64,000 nt of DNA. Origin: Humulus lupulus. Its lineage: Eukaryota; Streptophyta; Magnoliopsida; Rosales; Cannabaceae. The stretch lies in assembly GCF_963169125.1 (NCBI RefSeq), contig NC_084794.1:228442219-228506218 (forward strand), written 5' to 3'. The translations under genes and the position numbers were made by a program. This document shows, piece after piece, positions 12,720 through 22,962 of this stretch. The stretch's first letter is position 1. The number at the start of each line of letters is the position of its first letter. The notes beneath the pieces are model-generated. The model was not told the origin of the DNA and did no database searches. It saw only the letters and a list, made by a program, of their open reading frames with translations.

Positions 12720-13149
12720 ATAATTCTGAATTGTTGAACGTTTGTTCATTTTAATGAAAGTGATAAAGTCCAAATATTCAATTGCATGTCTAAATAAAAA
12801 ATTAAGAATAATTAAATTATAAATAAAATATTCTAAAGTCATTACATGCAATAAAATTCCAAATTAACTAAAAAAGTGAACTATAACAACAATACAATTT
12901 TCTATTAGTAAAACTAAAGAATTTTAAATAAATGGATTTTCTTTAATGCTCTCTTGAACTATACACTTTTCCTCTTTTCCTCTTCAACTCTTTGTCTCCA
13001 TCTGCAAGTTCCTCTTGATCGCTCAAGTGTCTGTAAAGAAGAACAAATAACAAAAATATGATTAGTAGTTTCTAAATCAAAGATTTAGAACTTTATGCAT
13101 CATAATCCACTATTAAGCATAAGGCAAAGGTAAATCATATCTACCTTTT
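12720..13149 (-). other. Spacer between B integrase and gag, with splice-like signals
   Basis: Protease and the gag zinc knuckle, expected here, are not seen. On the minus strand GAAAAAG/GTAGATATG lies at about 13149-13140, and TTGTTCTTCTTTACAG followed by ACACTTGAGCG lies at about 13050-13030. Between the second site and about 12950 a short frame runs D-G-D-K-E-L-K-R-K-R and stops. These could be chance or a spliced exon pair. No homology is recognised. Confidence 0.35.
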
Positions 13150-13483
13150 TCATGATTGTGGTCTTGTCTGTAAATCCTCAAAGGCAGCATCCCACAAATC
13201 ACGAGCATGTTTAATGTGTTCGAACTTTTTCCTTAGCTTCTCTTCCATGGTACTAAGACAATAAAATCTCGCCATGTGATTTGATCTCATCCAATCAGCA
13301 TATTTCTCATGTTCCTCTTTGTTTGCATCCAATGATGGCACAGGAGGAGGCCCCTTATAATTATAGATATGTTTAAGATTTTTGGCCAAAAAAACGAACA
13401 AAGTTGAATTTTCCCATCCATCTTCATCCTCTTCAATCATTTTTACTTTCTTTATATGATCATCAATCTTTTTATGCATTATC
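13150..13483 (-). pseudogene. Element B: gag fragment (3' part)
   Basis: Read on the minus strand this encodes a lysine- and glutamate-rich fragment with S-T-M-E-E-K-L-R-K-K-F-E-H-I, similar to the helical UBN2-type gag of copia elements. The frame is open upstream. Element C separates it from its first 13 codons, whose ATG lies at 20932-20930, and the frame is kept exactly if C and one TSD copy are ignored. The total of about 122 codons is short for a copia gag, so this is a fragment. It ends at a TGA just before a splice-like GT. Confidence 0.6.
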
Positions 13484-13488
13484 GGGCA
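13484..13488. repeat. Left TSD of element C (GGGCA)
   Basis: GGGCA directly precedes the TG of C's left LTR and recurs exactly at 20898-20902 after the CA of the right LTR. Confidence 0.9.
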
Positions 13489-14090
13489 TGTTGACCCTGA
13501 TTTTGGCCAACTGACACGGAGTCAAATATGCTTGATTTGGACAAACATGTTGGAAAGAATATGATGATGAAACAATAAAGAACACAATATTTTATAGTGG
13601 TTCGGCCCCAGAATCTAGTAATAACCTACGTCCACTTGAATTGTTATTGATATAGGATTCAAAGGAGTGGTCAAAGAACTAGGGTTCAATGAGTTTCACC
13701 AACCTCTGAGGAACAAGAAAATATATCAAATAGGATAACTCTAATCTCTAGTGATCAGAAAGAAAAAAAAGAATAAGAAGAATCATTTTCCCTTGAGCCC
13801 TCCTTCTCTAATTATAGGCTCAAGGAGGATTTACATTAATTTGTTACAGATATTGTTTCCTAAATAATCGGATACTCAGGAAATCATGGGAGATAATTTC
13901 GGATACTATCATAACTGCATAGGATCTTTTCCGCGTATAGCATGCGTACAACTAGGCTGGTCGTATGAAGAGATCGAACGTCGTGACAATAGATGTCTTC
14001 ATGGTCGATGGTCGAGCACGAATTCTGCCAGATGTTAGCTACGTGTACTAAATGTTTGCCATGTCATCCATGCTTGTTTTTTGGATAACA
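13489..14090 (-). repeat. 3' LTR of element C (602 bp)
   Basis: Starts TGTTGACCCTGATTTTGG and ends TTTTTTGGATAACA. It has the same length as, and nearly the same sequence as, 20296-20897. It holds the block GTGGTTCGGCCCCAG...CCTACGTCCAC near 13598-13636, which also occurs in the LTRs of D. Confidence 0.92.
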
Positions 14091-14104
14091 TTTGCCCCCC
14101 AAGT
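14091..14104 (-). other. Polypurine tract of C
   Basis: The minus strand reads CTTGGGGGGCAAA directly before the LTR start TGTTATCC. D has the same tract before its 3' LTR. Confidence 0.8.
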
Positions 14105-14320
14105 TTGTTTAGTGCGACCAGCAATAAAGAAACTTTAAGAAAACAACTGTTCATATCCCCACGATGTCTGTCAGGATCCTCGTGCGCTTTTGAAAACTGT
14201 GACATAATTATGTCTAATCAAGCATTTTCAGTTTTCAAGAGACAAGTTGACGGCTTATACACTTCCCCATGTTTCGAGAATTAAAAGTAATGATTGCTAC
14301 TTTTTGTCCATACCTCGGTC

Positions 14321-14330
14321 CCCATAAATA
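14321..14330 (+). promoter_or_regulatory. TATA box of the antisense gene in C
   Basis: CCCATAAATA lies about 160 bp before a consensus 5' splice site and is followed by a pyrimidine-rich leader. At the equivalent place in D, on the opposite window strand, GATATAAATACCC is found. The agreement of position in two diverged elements supports a real promoter, independent of the LTR. Confidence 0.6.
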
Positions 14331-14349
14331 CCTTCCTTTTCTTCTTTAT

Positions 14350-15546
14350 AATTTTTTTTTTCTTACCATCTTTGTCAAGATCTTCAAGAACCTTGCCTTC
14401 AGAATACAGAGCTTCGAAACTAGTCAGTCGCCTATCTGAGGATCTTTTTGGCTCGAACTTTTCATTCTCTTTCGAATCTCCATCTTCGCCCAGGTAATCA
14501 TTCTGTCTTTTTAAACTTTTCATAATGACATGCATGCCGTTTCTTGGTTCTGTAATTTCTGTGTTCTTGAGTAGGGTTTTATGAGGATTTTTCTTGTATA
14601 AACCTTCCATTGCTTGGTAAGAGGGCGTCTTTATGCTTTGTATAGGTTAGGACTTAGTTTGATAGTAAGGATCATAGGCTTAGGGCGTAAGATCGACGTA
14701 AAAATTCAATCTTTAAGCTAGGTGAAAAAACTGGGTATTTTCCCACCCTTTAGGAGTCGAAACAGTTTTCTTTCAGAAAATAGTTTTTTTCCTCTTTGAT
14801 CCATTTTTCAAACCATTAGTGCTGAATCATAGTGTAGGAGTAGGATGCTGCTGGTTTTTTAGACGCAAGCAACGTTATCCCAATCTTCCACACTACTTCG
14901 CAGACTGTGTCTTATCTCCTCCATTGTCTATTTGCAGTTCATATGTCCTTGGGGAGGAGAAAGACCTATTGAAGACGACCTCTTGGCCCAACTACTTGAA
15001 GGCGAAGAGAACCCATCTACTTTGATACCAGAAATCCCTTTTTCTCGCCCTAGCTTAAACCGTCCTCCAGTCCCCAATCAAAGAATGGCCCGAACAAAAA
15101 CAAAAGCTCAAAAAAGGAAAAACCCTAACTTCTCAGGCCAGCCTTCTACTGATGCCCCCTCGACCAGTGGTCAAGGCGAATTCGCTCCAGAGACCAATGT
15201 CCAAAGGCGTGCCCGTCCTCGCCATGTTGACCAGCCAGCCGTTGCGTGGCACGTCGTCCCTCAAAGTACGGTGACACTGTGGATGATTGCCAACTATTTA
15301 AACAGATACAATCTGACGGGTGTGACCTTAGTTAAACTATCTATCGACCAGTGAGCCAACCTGCCAGGCGGGGCTTACAGCGCCTGGTCGAGGTTCCACA
15401 TTGAGGCAAGTGCCACCCTGCCTTTTAACTCGTTTTTTCAGGGGGTGGCTAATTACTTCGGAGTAGCCCCCTTTCAAATCACCTCGAACGGATATAGAAT
15501 GCTGGCCGCACTCTATATCCTTTATAAGCTCAAAAAATGGCCAGTA
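14350..15546 (+). pseudogene. Element C: antisense gene, truncated (leader exon, intron, coding exon)
   Basis: On the plus strand, opposite to gag-pol, a leader exon ends at CGCCCAG/GTAATC (intron from 14494). The acceptor CTATTTGCAG lies at 14928-14937. The coding exon starts at 14938, with a frame running I-C-P-W-G-G-E-R-P-I-E-D-D-L, then a basic segment (M-A-R-T-K-T-K-A-Q-K-R-K), then a proline/serine linker, then a conserved block with N-R-Y-N-L-T-G-V-T-L. A TGA at 15352-15354 replaces an arginine codon of the relative in D. Past it, homology continues (A-W-S-R-F-H-I-E-A, V-A-N-Y-F-G-V-A-P-F-Q-I, L-Y-I-L-Y-K-L-K-K-W) up to the deletion near 15547. The function is unknown. Antisense extra ORFs are known from Tat/Retand-type plant elements, and this fits them. 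Confidence 0.68.
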
Positions 15547-15549
15547 CCT

Positions 15550-16099
15550 TTATACTCATGTCTATTGCCATTCTTAATCCAGCGAGGAGTGCTTCGTATT
15601 AGGCTTCATTATTTGACGCGGTGAAGTCGAACCTAATGGCACAGTGAAATCGATGCCCTTCTGGCGTTATCAAGATCACTCCTGCTCCCGCGTGAGATTT
15701 GTTTGACGACCCATCTGTGAATAACTTCCACGAAGGAGCTTCATCTTGAGGCTCAGGCGCACTAGGCTTTTCGCACTGCTCGCTGTCTGGGAGTTCGGTG
15801 AACTCTGCAATAAGATCAGCCAAGACTTGTCCCTTTACTGCTGCTCGCGGTGAATATGTAATATCGAACTGCCCCAGTTCGACAACCCATTTCAATAAAC
15901 GCCCAGCCGCCTCTGGTTTTTGGAGGACTTGCCGAAGGGGATGGTCAGTTAAGACTGTAATGGGAAGTAAGGACGTAGCTTCCTTGAGGCCAAGATTAAA
16001 CAATACACTAACCTCTCGATGGGAGGATACCTCAGTTCTGCTCCGATTAGCCTCTTGCTTACATAGTAAACCGCTTTTTGTACGCCTTCTTCCTCTCAT
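15550..16099 (-). pseudogene. Element C: RNase H (Tat type)
   Basis: The minus strand encodes the RNase H of a Ty3 Tat-type polyprotein. The connection segment (L-T-D-H-P-L-R-Q-V-L and L-L-K-W-V-V-E-L-G-Q-F-D-I) is followed by W-K-L-F-T-D-G-S-S-N with the first catalytic aspartate. Then come G-A-G-V-I-L-I-T-P-E-G and A-S-N-N-E-A. A stop interrupts just after, at the position of the E-Y-E-A-L box, and about 50 bp later homology ends at the deletion. The second half of the domain and the integrase are missing. The frame overlaps the end of the reverse transcriptase frame, which indicates a frameshift. Confidence 0.82.
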
Positions 16100-17192
16100 A
16101 CTAGTACCGCACTAGCAGCAACTTCAGTGATCGCCAGGTAAATGAACAATGTTTCTCCTTCGACAGGCTTTGATAAAATAGGAGGTTGTGCCATATGGGC
16201 TTTTAAGGCCTGAAAAGCTTGCTCGCAGTCTCCTGTCCATTCAAACTTCTTGTTGCCCCTAAGTAGATTGAAGAAAGGGATGCATTTATCCGTTGACTTG
16301 GAGATAAATCTACTTAGGGCTGCAATTCTTCCAGTTAAACTTTGTACATCCTTGATCTTCTCTAGCAATTTCATGTCGATCAGGGCTTTTATCTTATCGG
16401 GGTTGGCCTCGATTCCTCTTGAATTAAAAATGAACCCCAAAAATTTCCCTGATCCAACTCCGAAGGAACATTTGAGAGGATTTAGTTTCATCTGGTATTT
16501 GTTCAATACGTCGAAATACTCTTGTAAATCCTTCACATGCCCTTCTGCTTTTTTTGATTTTACCAGCATGTCGTCCACGTACACCTCCATGTTTACCACG
16601 ATTAATTCTTTAAACATGTGGTTAACCAATCGCTGGTAAGTCGCACTTGCGTTTTTCAGTCCGAAGGGCATTACTTTATAACAGTATAATCCCGTATCGG
16701 TCTGAAAGCTGGTGTGATCCTCGTCAGGGGGATGTGCTGATCTGATTGTAGCCTAAGTATGCATCCACGAAGGAGAGGATCTCGTGTCCTACAGTAGCAT
16801 CGACCAATCGGTCGATCCTTGGGAGTGGGAAGCACTCCTTCGGGCAGGCTTTATTGAGGTTTGTAAAATCCACACAGGTTCACCATTTGCCGTTAGGCTT
16901 GGGAACCAGTACTGGATTAGAGACCCACGATGGATAAAATGCCACCCTGATGAACCCATTCTCCTTTAATCTTTCAACTTCTTCTTAAGGCTCTCGACCG
17001 ATCCTTATCGAGCAGCCTTCTTTTCTGTTGCACGGGTGGAAAACTCTTGTCTATGTTGAGGACATGGCTGATAACTGCAGGATCTATCCCAGCCATGTCT
17101 TTGTGCGACCAGGCAAAGACTTCCTGGTTTTTCCGCAAAAACTCCACCAGTGCATGCTTCGTGGTTGGTTCTAAGTTTTTCCCGACCATCAC
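16096..17192 (-). pseudogene. Element C: reverse transcriptase
   Basis: Two minus-strand frames, 17192-16974 and 16671-16096, cover a Ty3 reverse transcriptase. The first holds the segment before the fingers (F-A-W-S-H-K-D-M-A-G-I and P-V-Q-Q-K-R-R). Between them the codons for V-P-K-P-N-G and for the fingers are present but broken. The second starts at M-P-F-G-L-K-N-A, followed by the active-site box Y-V-D-D in M-E-V-Y-V-D-D-M-L-V-K, intact. L-N-P-L-K-C-S-F-G-V and F-L-G-F-I follow, then the thumb and connection. The enzyme makes cDNA in cytoplasmic particles; here stops prevent a full product. Confidence 0.85.
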
Positions 17193-17312
17193 GACTTTGG
17201 TCGAGTCTTTCTCATCAAGTTGGACCTCTTCTAGGTCCTCGACGGGTCCAACATTTTCTTCAATATCCCCAAAGCGAGGATCTAAATCTTTATCCTCACT
17301 TTGGGCAACACC

Positions 17313-18144
17313 CTATTTGGTGACTTCATCACCGGATTGGGTTTGTGTATCAATTGCCATTTGCAACCTATCTAGGGGAGTGCTCTTTGATGTTCCCTTC
17401 TTCGCCTTCATGACTGAGGCATTGTAGCACTCCCTGGCCTCCCTCTGGTTTCCCAACATGCATCCTACCCCTGCGTCTGTCGGGAATTTCATGGCTAAGT
17501 GCCATATAGAGGTGACGACCCGTAGATCAACCAGTATAGGCCTCCCAATGACGGCATTGTACGCCGAAGGACAATCGACTACTATGAAAGTAACGAGTAA
17601 TGTCCTGGTAGCAGGTGCTGTACCTGCTGTCACTGGTAGTCTGATTGACCCTGCTGGGGCGAGTCCCTCACCAGAGAAGCTGTATATTGTTTGGTTGCAG
17701 GGCTCTAGGTCCTTAACGGACAACTTCATGCGTTCCAGCGAAGACAAGGATGTTCACCGAACTTCCTGTATCAACTAGCACTCTCTTCACCATCATATTG
17801 GCCATTTGGATATCCACGACCAGCGGATCGGAATGTGGGAACCGGACATGTTGGGCGTCGCTATCAGAGAAGGTTATTTCGCGCTCTTCTGACCGAGCCT
17901 TTTTTGGCGCACGGTCATCCACAGTCATCATCTCGATGTCCTGGTCGTGGCGCAGAGTTTGAGCATATCGTTCCCTGGCTTTTTCGCTATTTCCCCCTAG
18001 GTGCGGGCCTCCGCAGATGGTTAACAATGTGCCAGTCATGGGATCAGGCTGCAAAGGTGGCGAGCGTTGGCGTGTGGGCGCTCGCTTGTTTCCACTTGGA
18101 GCTTCTCGTTGGGAATTTCCCGAGGCTCGTATATATCTTCTCAA
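17313..18144 (-). pseudogene. Element C: protease and linker to reverse transcriptase
   Basis: Frame 18144-17713 carries the retropepsin active site [11 protein letters not shown], intact, preceded by a conserved [12 protein letters not shown] segment. After I-L a frameshift moves the reading to 17747-17313, with [10 protein letters not shown] and A-Y-N-A-V-I-G-R-P, the flap-side motif of Tat-type proteases. The protease would cut the gag-pol precursor. D has the same start but lacks most of the second half. Confidence 0.82.
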
Positions 18145-18179
18145 GTTTCCTTGTCTAATAAGGAACTCGATCTCATCCT

Positions 18180-20249
18180 TCAGCTAGTTGCATTCATTCG
18201 TATCATGTCCGTAGTCGTTATGATAACGACAGAACTTGGTAGTGTCTCTTCTCGAAATATCCTTTCGAATGGGATCAGGTTTCTTATAAGGCACACTGGA
18301 ACTCGTGGCCTGATAAACCTCTCCCCGAGACTCAATAAGGGCAGTATAGTTAGTGAACCGAGGTTCATAATGATTACCTTTGGCTCGTTTATTGTCAGAG
18401 GTGGAAGGCTCATTGTGTGGCCGTTTCCCCCCATTCTTGCCATTTCCATTGCCATTCCCGTTGCCTTTGCCGTTGCCGTTGCCGTTGGGCTTGGACCCAT
18501 TGGCGGCTTTGGCGGGCTTGGCAGTCCCCTTGTCCTTGCCTGGGGGCTTTCCTTCGTTGGCAATGGCATCTTCGAGCTTGATGTAGGGATCAGCCCGATC
18601 CAAGAATTCCTGGGTAGTTCTAACCCCATGTTTTCGGAGGCTGTCCCAGAGAGGCGTGCGGCGCTTAACCCCTGCGATTATGGCCATCATCTTGCCTTCG
18701 TCTCCCACTGTTTTTGCTCCAGCAGCTGCTCACATAAAGCACTGGACGTAGTCCTTCAGTGGTTCTCCGTCTTGCTGGCGTATTTCAACCAGCTGGTTTG
18801 CCTCAGTCAGGTGCACACGACTCACGTAGAACTGTCCGTAAAACTCCTACGAACATTTCCCAGGAAACTATACTTGCAGGAGGGAATTTGAAAAACTACT
18901 CCTGTGCGGCATCAGAAAGTGTTGCAGGGAAGATCCTGCACCGAGCGTCTTCGGACACTTTCTGAATGTCCATTTGTATCTCAAACTTGTTGACGTGAGA
19001 TACCGGGTCACCATACCCATCAAAGTTCGAAAGCGTAGGCATCTTAAACTTGCCAGGAGTTTCTGCCAAAGCTATCCTTTGGATGAAAGGAGTGCCTTTT
19101 CTCCTATCATGGTCGATATAAGATGTTCTTCCCCCGACAAACTGCTGTACCGCCTGGTTGAGGGCATCTATCTGGGCTTGCACGGCACCAGGAATCGCCG
19201 TGGCCTCTGGTGCTGGGGGGACGTTCTCGTCTTGCCGCTCCCGGCGATCGTTGAGTACGTCCCTTAAATCCTCATCTCTCCTCGGCTGCTCGCTAGCTCT
19301 GAGCGGGTTGAAGATGTTATTTTGTCTGGGCTGCCCCCCAGCGTCCCATCTATCGGGTTGGTCATTCCTAGGCGATAGGCTTCTGCCTCGACCCCTTTCT
19401 TCATTCTTCCGACCGGCATTTCCTCTGCCTGAGTCGGCCTCATTATAACCATGGCCATCTCTGAATCTTGATTGGCTATGGTGGGATCGACTGTTCCCTC
19501 GGTTGCCTTCCCGGGCTGGAACCTCCTGAGCGTTAGAGGGTGGTCTGCGTTGGTCGGTAGGTCCCCGTGCATTATCATGCCGTGGGGGGCCTCGAACTAC
19601 AGAGCCTAACTATGAGTTCCTCCTGTTACCAGGAGGATGCTGTCCTCTGCTCGAAGGGTTTGGCCCGTCGCCCCTATGGCGTCTAGGACTGCGAGGTGGC
19701 TGCTCGGCCCTATTCTGCCTCTGCTGTGGGGGATTGCCGCGACCAGCTTGGGATGGAGGCTGTGCTTCAGGGTCCCTTAGCGGGACATCGTCCTGAGGTG
19801 CCGGTGGCTGCTCAGGCCTTTGGGGGCTCGAGGGTTGGATAGGCGGGCTAGGATTGGGACCCCTGTGGGGTGGCCCATTCGGAGGTTGATCAGGCTGCAA
19901 GGCAGGTGCTGTCTGATTCCTAGCCAGTTGTAGGGCTGCCTCGAGGGCTGCCATGGCCTCCCTCTGGAGACGGTCCATCTCCGCCTGTCTTTCACTCAGC
20001 TCCAGGCGCTGCCGTTCAATTTCTTGTTGCTGCCGCGCCATGATTTTGGCAGCACTTTCCTGGCTGGCCCTCAGATTGGCCAGTTCATCCTGCAATACCC
20101 CTAGGGTATTCTTCAGCGTCTCGGAGTCCATTTCTTCCTCATCAAATTCCAAATGTGGCTCATCCTAAGCCACGTTTGGAGGAGGAGGAGGCGGGTGAGA
20201 TGGTGCAGCGCCGGCCGCCTGTCCAGTTTTCTTGGTAGTTTTCGCCATT
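18180..20249 (-). pseudogene. Element C: gag
   Basis: The likely start is the ATG at 20249-20247 (M-A-K-T-T-K-K-T-G-Q), followed by proline runs and a TAG near 20166. The frame 20152-19610 then gives a coiled-coil-like glutamine/glutamate segment and a long proline-rich tail. Further pieces are 19578-19264, 19183-18896 (A-Q-I-D-A-L-N-Q-A-V and the capsid start M-P-T-L-S-N-F-D-G) and 18708-18184. The last holds a G-N-G-N-G-K-G-N run and a C-R-Y-H-N-D-Y-G-H-D-T-N-E-C zinc knuckle. Gag would form the particle shell and bind RNA. D carries the same gag. At least three frameshifts or stops inactivate it. Confidence 0.82.
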
Positions 20250-20276
20250 GATCTTTCAACGATAATGTATCAAGCT

Positions 20277-20294
20277 CTCAATGAAAGCACCAGA
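20277..20294 (-). other. Primer-binding region of C
   Basis: Next to the 5' LTR, the minus strand reads TTCTGGTGCTTTCATTGAGA. D has TTTGGTGCTTTCATTGAGAG in the same place. The shared block is where a tRNA primer should bind. I cannot assign the tRNA with confidence. Confidence 0.6.
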
Positions 20295-20295
20295 A

Positions 20296-20897
20296 TGTTG
20301 ACCCTGATTTTGGCCAACTGACACGGAGTCAAATATGCTTGATTTGGACAAACACGTTGGAAAGAATATGATGACGAAACAATAAAGAGCACAAGATTTT
20401 ATAGTGGTTCGGCCCCAGAATCTGGTAATAACCTACGTCCACTTGAATTGTTATTGATATAGGATTCAAAGGAGTGATCAAAGAACTAGGGTTCAATGAG
20501 TTTCACCAACCTCTGAGGAACAAGACAATATATCAAATAGGATAACTCTAATCTCCATTGATCAGAAAGCAAAAAATGAAGAAGAAGAATCCTTTTCCCT
20601 TGAGCCCTCCTTCTCTATTTATAGGCTCAAGGAGGATTTACATTAATTTGTTACAGATATTATTTCCTAAATAATCGGATACTCAGGAAATCATGGGAGA
20701 TAATTTCGGATACTATCATAACTGCATAGGATCTTTTCCGCGTATAGCATGCGTACGACCAGGCTGGTAGTATGAAGAGATCGAACGTTGTGACAATAGA
20801 TGTCTTCCTGGTCGATGGTCGAGCATGAATTCTGCCAGATGTTAGCCACGTGTACTAAATGTTTTCCATGTCATCCATGCTTATTTTTTGGATAACA
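20296..20897 (-). repeat. 5' LTR of element C (602 bp)
   Basis: Same length and ends as 13489-14090. Differences are mostly single transitions. It is followed directly by the right TSD copy GGGCA. Confidence 0.92.
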
Positions 20898-20902
20898 GGG
20901 CA
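20898..20902. repeat. Right TSD of element C (GGGCA)
   Basis: Exact copy of 13484-13488. Confidence 0.9.
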
Positions 20903-20932
20903 CGTTATAGGAAAATAATTGGGTGGCAACAT
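20898..20932 (-). pseudogene. Element B: start of gag, cut off by element C
   Basis: An ATG at 20932-20930 opens a frame that enters element C after 35 bases and resumes in frame at 13483 with the gag fragment. Directly upstream, the minus strand has TTTATTATTTTCAG just before the ATG context, a good 3' splice-site match, so the leader of B may have contained an intron. Confidence 0.55.
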
Positions 20933-20939
20933 TTTATGA

Positions 20940-22948
20940 CTGAAAATAATAAACAATAATATTATCATTTGAAAAAAAAATATATCAATGTTTTGGAAAG
21001 TAAACATGATGCATGAATGCAACAATTAAAACACATAAATTAACATTTACTTTTCCATGATAAAACTACCCAATAGATAAACTGTCGCCTTAGGGTCGGT
21101 CAAGTAAAATTCGGAAAGCTTATAAAACAATCTTATCTTTATAATATAAAACTTAAAATAACTCTTTATTTTCTCTTTTAAATATAAAGTACCGCTGGTT
21201 TGGTCAAGATGCAATTATCCACCGCAAAAGGTTAATTACATCTTTGTAATTGTAATCCATTATTTCAGAATTCATGACTTAACTTAGAGAGTGTCGTCTT
21301 TGGGTCGATCAAGCCTAAAATACATCACTTCCTCCCATCTTCGTAAGAAGCCAACCTTGGTATTAATATTTCTAGAAACCTTCCTTAGGCGGACGGAAAC
21401 AAAGCCGCCTCGAGGCCTTATTCATATCTCACGGTATTGTACTAATAATGGAGACCATAGGGCACATTGAGATGTTCACCTTCTCCCACTTACTACTTTA
21501 GATTTAATGTGTTTTATTAAACTAATCAATTAATTCCAAATTAATTACTAGTTTATTGATAATCCTGTGAATGTAATTAATTACAAAATTCATAATTATA
21601 AAAGAGTTTGTTTCTATAATTAATGTATTATAAATAATTATCCATTACATTCATCTAACTTTACTAAAACGCTTTTTTACATAAAGTTGGTTATCTTAAA
21701 GGCCTATAAAATCTATTGTCTTTATTATGGTGTGAGTCACCAAGTTTTAACTAATTTAATACTTAGTAGTTTACATGCAATTGATTTCACCAAAACAATT
21801 CATATAAAGAAATAGGACAATCATAGATAATCATGTTTCTAAAAGATGCATGATTAATGAGAAATTGTGTGGGGTTTCATGAAAGGCATGTAATTGACTA
21901 ATGCATGATCATGTTATCAATCAAACATCAATGAACATTTATTTAAATAATTACAATAAATAAATAAATAATAAATGATGAACCGAGTACTAATGGGTAT
22001 TTCTAATATTTACAACCCTTTGAAAAATTAGAAATAAAATTACAATCTAAGCATGTGTAGCTTTCAAGACTCTCCAGTAATACTCCTCCTCTCCTTTAGG
22101 CTTTCTTGCTAATCTTTGGGAACTTCGTTTTGCCCAACTTATTAATTAGAAACAATTTTTCTAATTAATTTATGTAATTAAAACTAACTTTTAATTATAT
22201 AACCATTTTGTCATCTTTTTAATTTAGTTGAATTTAAATAATTAAATAATCAAATTCAAATAATTATTTAAACTTAAGATATTAAAATATTTTAACTAAC
22301 TAAAAGATATTTTATTTTCTAATAATAAAAAAAAAGATAATTAAACTTTTAAATTCAAATAATTTAAAAATTAATTAAATAAAATATATTTTCAACAACT
22401 TAGGAATTAGGGTTTTGGGCACCAAGATGGAGCCCTAGGGCCGGCGACACAAAGAGCCAAGGGCTCGGGTGGGGTGGCTGGCTGGCGTGCAGGGGCTCAG
22501 CCAGGGGCCTGGTGCACGGACGCAGCAGGCGCAGAGGCAGGTGGGTGCGTGCGTGCAGGGGCGTGGGGTGCACGATGGGAGCCACGGGACTGGGGCTGCC
22601 TCTGGCGCGCGAGGCAGCAGGAGGCTCGGGCTTAGGCGTGCGTGAGGGTGAGCAAGGGATGGGGCCGTGTGCCTCTTTGGTGCATGGCTCGGGTTCCTCC
22701 TCATCTTTTGTGTACAGATTTTTAAAATACATATTTCTCAAATAAATTTACAAAAATCCTATGCCCTTTATGGCTTACACAAGATCTAGAAAAATAATAA
22801 AATTCATAACCCAATAGCACCATATAATTAACGATCCATCATTCAACCATACATTCAAAAAAACATATCCATCCATTCAATATACATATCAACATACATA
22901 TAACAAATGCAAGAAACCCACATCGTATTTAATATATATGTATAGAAT
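20940..22948 (-). other. Leader of element B, non-coding, 2 kb
   Basis: Between the primer site and the gag ATG this stretch has no retrotransposon protein. It includes two similar segments (near 21080-21110, 21289-21320) around TCG(G/A)TCAAG, long AT-rich runs, and a GC-rich island at 22430-22700 that stands out sharply from its surroundings. Confidence 0.5.
22430..22700. other. GC-rich island in the leader of B
   Basis: About 270 bp of strongly GC-rich sequence sits inside AT-rich leader. On the minus strand a 113-codon frame (22741-22400) passes through it and would encode a proline/serine/histidine-rich, low-complexity product with no known domain. It may be captured sequence or a structured leader region rather than a gene. 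Confidence 0.45.
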
Positions 22949-22961
22949 GCTCTTGTACCAA
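22949..22961 (-). other. Primer-binding site of B
   Basis: The minus strand reads TTGGTACAAGAGC next to the 5' LTR, a variant of the initiator-methionine-tRNA primer site TGGTATCAGAGC. Confidence 0.68.
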
Positions 22962-22962
22962 T

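Larger units (their letters stand above)
13489..20897 (-). mobile_element. Element C: Ty3 Tat-type retrotransposon in B's gag, integrase deleted
   Basis: Two 602-bp LTRs with about 3 percent difference by eye, a perfect GGGCA TSD, a primer site at 20277-20294 and a G-rich polypurine tract at 14091-14104 define the element. On the minus strand it encodes gag (20249 to about 18180), protease (18144-17313), reverse transcriptase (17192-16096) and RNase H (to about 15550). Integrase is absent: RNase H runs straight into the antisense ORF near 15547, so an internal deletion removed it. The plus strand between that junction and the 3' LTR carries an antisense gene shared with D. Confidence 0.9.

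Noticed and set aside
14281..14610. Minus-strand lysine-rich frame of 109 codons in C
   Set aside because: It overlaps the promoter, leader exon and intron of the antisense gene on the other strand and has no counterpart in D.
18067..18891. Plus-strand frame of 274 codons
   Set aside because: It is a shadow of C's gag on the opposite strand; its glycine/leucine/proline runs come from the G-N-G-K repeats of the real frame.
22400..22745. Overlapping frames through the GC-rich island as a host gene
   Set aside because: Frames are open on both strands merely because the sequence is GC-rich; the products are low-complexity proline/histidine/arginine runs with no conserved domain.
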